Translations under genes and position numbers: made by a program | From: Pseudomonas sp. | Lineage (GTDB): Bacteria > Pseudomonadota > Gammaproteobacteria > Pseudomonadales > Pseudomonadaceae | Length of the DNA: 6,794 nucleotides | Assembly (NCBI GenBank): GCA_003523465.1 | Contig: DQAA01000274.1 | Span: 1,707 to 8,500, forward strand | Direction: 5' to 3' | Shown here: one piece after another, positions 5,392 through 6,794 of the stretch | How the letters are laid out: the number at the start of each line of letters is the position of its first letter | Numbering within the stretch: the first letter of the stretch is position 1 | Notes under the pieces: generated by a model | The model's input: only the letters and a program-made list of their open reading frames with translations | What the model was told of the DNA's origin: nothing | Databases searched by the model: none

Positions 5392-6696
5392 ATGCTCAAA
5401 TGGTGCTCGCGTTCGATCTTTCTCCAAGTAGTGCTCGGCCTGATGCTCGGCATCGCCTGCGGTCTGAGCTTCCCCGACCTCTCCCTGCAACTCAAACCCC
5501 TCGGTGACGGCTTTATCAAGCTGATCAAGATGCTGATCGGCCTGATCGTGTTCTGCGTGGTGGTCAGCGGCATTTCCGGCGCCGGCGACCTGAAGAAAGT
5601 CGGGCGCATCGGCCTGAAATCGGTGGTCTATTTCGAAATCCTCACCACCATCGCCCTGGTCCTCGGCCTGGTGCTGGCCTTCAGCACCGGCATCGGCAGC
5701 GGTGCCAACATCCATCTGGACCAGCTCTCGACCACCGACGCCGGCGCCCTCGCCGAACGTGGCCAGCATATCCACAGCACCACCGCCTTCCTGATGGACC
5801 TGATCCCGACCTCGGTGATCGGCGCCTTCGCCGACAACAACATCCTCCAGGTCCTGGTGTTCTCCGTGCTGTTCGGCAGCGCGCTGAACCTGGTGGGCGA
5901 GTCGGCCTCGGGCATCTCGCGGCTGATCAACGAACTGAGCCATGTGATCTTCCGCATCATGGGCATGATCGTGCGCCTGGCGCCGATCGGCGTGTTCGGC
6001 GCCATCGCCTTCACCACCAGCAAGTACGGCCTGGATTCGCTGCAGCACCTGGGCGGCCTGGTCGCGCTGTTCTACCTGACCTGCGCCGGCTTCGTCCTGC
6101 TGATCCTCGGCGTGGTCATGCGCGTGTCCGGCCTGAAGATGCTGCCGTTCCTCAAGTACCTGCGCGAAGAGCTGACCATCGTCCTCGGCACCGCCTCCTC
6201 CGACGCCGTGCTGCCGCAGATCATGCGCAAGCTGGAACACCTGGGCATCGGCAGCTCCACTGTCGGCCTGGTGATCCCGACCGGCTACTCGTTCAACCTC
6301 GACGGCTTCTCCATCTACCTGACCCTGGCCATCGTCTTCATCGCCAATGCCACCGGCACGCCGCTGGCGATGACCGACCTGCTGACCATCCTCCTGGTGT
6401 CGCTGGTGACCTCCAAAGGTGCCCACGGCATCCCCGGCTCGGCCCTGGTGATCCTCGCCGCGACCCTGACCGCGATCCCGGCGATCCCGGTGGTGGGCCT
6501 GGTGCTGGTGCTGGCGGTGGACTGGTTCATGGGCATCGGTCGAGCGCTGACCAACCTGATCGGCAACTGCGTCGCCACCGTGGCCATCGCCCGCTGGGAG
6601 AAGGACATCGACCTGGAGCGCGCCAACAACGTGCTCGACGGCAAGCAGGGCTATAACTTCCAGCCGCGCAAGACGGCCCACCAGCAAGACTTCTGA
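5392..6696 (+). CDS. DctA-family dicarboxylate:cation symporter (divergent paralogue)
   Basis: Inner-membrane secondary carrier of the DAACS/SLC1 family, importing an organic acid with cations. The 434-residue protein follows DctA throughout: PLGDGFIKLIKM (36-47), VGRIGLKSVVYFEI (70-83), hairpin 1 GTASSDAVLP (266-275), IPTGYSFNLDG (295-305), hairpin 2 SKGAHGIPGSAL (341-352) and the last helix D377...R384...N388. R384 equals the Arg that grips the distal carboxylate in GltPh. The Asp that grips the amino group is replaced (G381), as in dicarboxylate rather than amino-acid carriers. Atypical points: F306 replaces the Thr of NLDGT, L51 replaces the conserved TM2 Pro, and hairpin 1 has ASS instead of SSS. 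The Shine-Dalgarno is weak (AGAG at 5379-5382), and no other in-frame ATG precedes. A probable GntR regulator follows 29 nt on. The exact substrate is unknown. Confidence 0.88.
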   Translation: MLKWCSRSIFLQVVLGLMLGIACGLSFPDLSLQLKPLGDGFIKLIKMLIGLIVFCVVVSGISGAGDLKKVGRIGLKSVVYFEILTTIALVLGLVLAFSTGIGSGANIHLDQLSTTDAGALAERGQHIHSTTAFLMDLIPTSVIGAFADNNILQVLVFSVLFGSALNLVGESASGISRLINELSHVIFRIMGMIVRLAPIGVFGAIAFTTSKYGLDSLQHLGGLVALFYLTCAGFVLLILGVVMRVSGLKMLPFLKYLREELTIVLGTASSDAVLPQIMRKLEHLGIGSSTVGLVIPTGYSFNLDGFSIYLTLAIVFIANATGTPLAMTDLLTILLVSLVTSKGAHGIPGSALVILAATLTAIPAIPVVGLVLVLAVDWFMGIGRALTNLIGNCVATVAIARWEKDIDLERANNVLDGKQGYNFQPRKTAHQQDF

Positions 6697-6715
6697 AGCA
6701 TGACCGATATCTCCT

Positions 6716-6719
6716 GGAG
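6716..6719 (+). promoter_or_regulatory. Ribosome binding site before the GTG of the last gene
   Basis: GGAG with a 6-nt gap to the GTG at 6726 selects this GTG as the start of the following reading frame. The nearby ATG at 6700 opens only a 9-codon frame and lacks a properly spaced site. Confidence 0.6.
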
Positions 6720-6725
6720 CGACCT

Positions 6726-6794
6726 GTGATCACCTCATCGACCGTAGTCAACGCAGTCGTCGACAAACTGCGCAAGGCCCTGGCCCGAGGCCAG
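6726..6794 (+). CDS. N-terminus of a probable GntR-family regulator (partial)
   Basis: Twenty-three codons from a GTG start run off the window end, reading (M)ITSSTVVNAVVDKLRKALARGQ. The pattern VVDKLRKALARGQ fits the first helix of GntR winged-HTH proteins, where a line such as LRxAIxxGxxxPGxxL is usual, but the diagnostic part lies outside the window. It begins 29 nt after the transporter stop with a good GGAG, so it is probably in the same transcript. The TGGTNNNACCA-like boxes at the transporter promoter support a FadR-subfamily regulator controlling its own operon. The identification is therefore partly contextual. Confidence 0.55.
   Translation, partial: MITSSTVVNAVVDKLRKALARGQ

Noticed and set aside
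5377..6687. Long minus-strand open frame (436 codons) opposite the transporter
   Set aside because: It is dominated by H, Q, D, G and E repeats, a mirror of GC-rich membrane-protein codons. No domain is visible and it lies fully opposite an intact transporter.
6700..6729. Nine-codon frame MTDISWSDL between the transporter and the last gene, as a leader peptide
   Set aside because: The nearest GAAG is only 1 nt from the ATG, the frame has no regulatory codon pattern, and the GTG at 6726 has its own good ribosome site.

Overview
The window is GC-rich, densely packed bacterial DNA. Its codon use, its HisQ/HisM/HisP-like proteins and above all the paired REP repeat (GTGGGAGCGGG...CCCGC type) between two genes point to a Pseudomonas of the fluorescens/chlororaphis/putida lineages. 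This assignment is pattern recognition, not a database result. The window looks like ordinary chromosome: there are no insertion sequences, CRISPR arrays, tRNA or rRNA genes, or phage genes.

Left part (1-2807, + strand): the 3' end of a polar-amino-acid ABC importer operon. After the last codons of an unidentified gene come two inner-membrane permeases (HisQ-like and HisM-like), the ATPase (HisP-like) and an Lrp/AsnC-family regulator, with overlaps or gaps of 0-12 nt. The periplasmic binding protein is not in the window. The closest family comparison is the histidine/lysine/arginine/ornithine importer, but the true substrate cannot be read from these genes.

Middle part (2808-4855): an inverted REP pair (REPIN) fills the convergent gap. 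It is followed on the minus strand by a soluble PAS-GGDEF-EAL cyclic-di-GMP protein. The 243-nt divergent gap upstream of that gene holds a plausible minus-strand sigma70 promoter whose -35 lies inside a perfect 9-bp inverted repeat, a likely operator. The other side of the gap leads to a small XRE-type helix-turn-helix protein.

Right part (4856-6794, + strand): the XRE gene, then a 221-nt regulatory region, then a DctA-family (DAACS) dicarboxylate symporter, then the first 23 codons of what looks like a GntR-family regulator. The regulatory region has a good sigma70 promoter, a 14-bp perfect palindrome over the -10/start site, and three boxes fitting the FadR-subfamily GntR operator pattern TGGTNNNACCA. 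The likely circuit is a transporter controlled by the GntR protein encoded just behind it. The transporter departs from the family at normally conserved positions (Phe in place of the NLDGT Thr, Leu in place of a TM2 Pro), so its substrate may not be a standard C4-dicarboxylate.

No wholly new system is evident. The most useful leads are the two regulatory regions and the atypical transporter.
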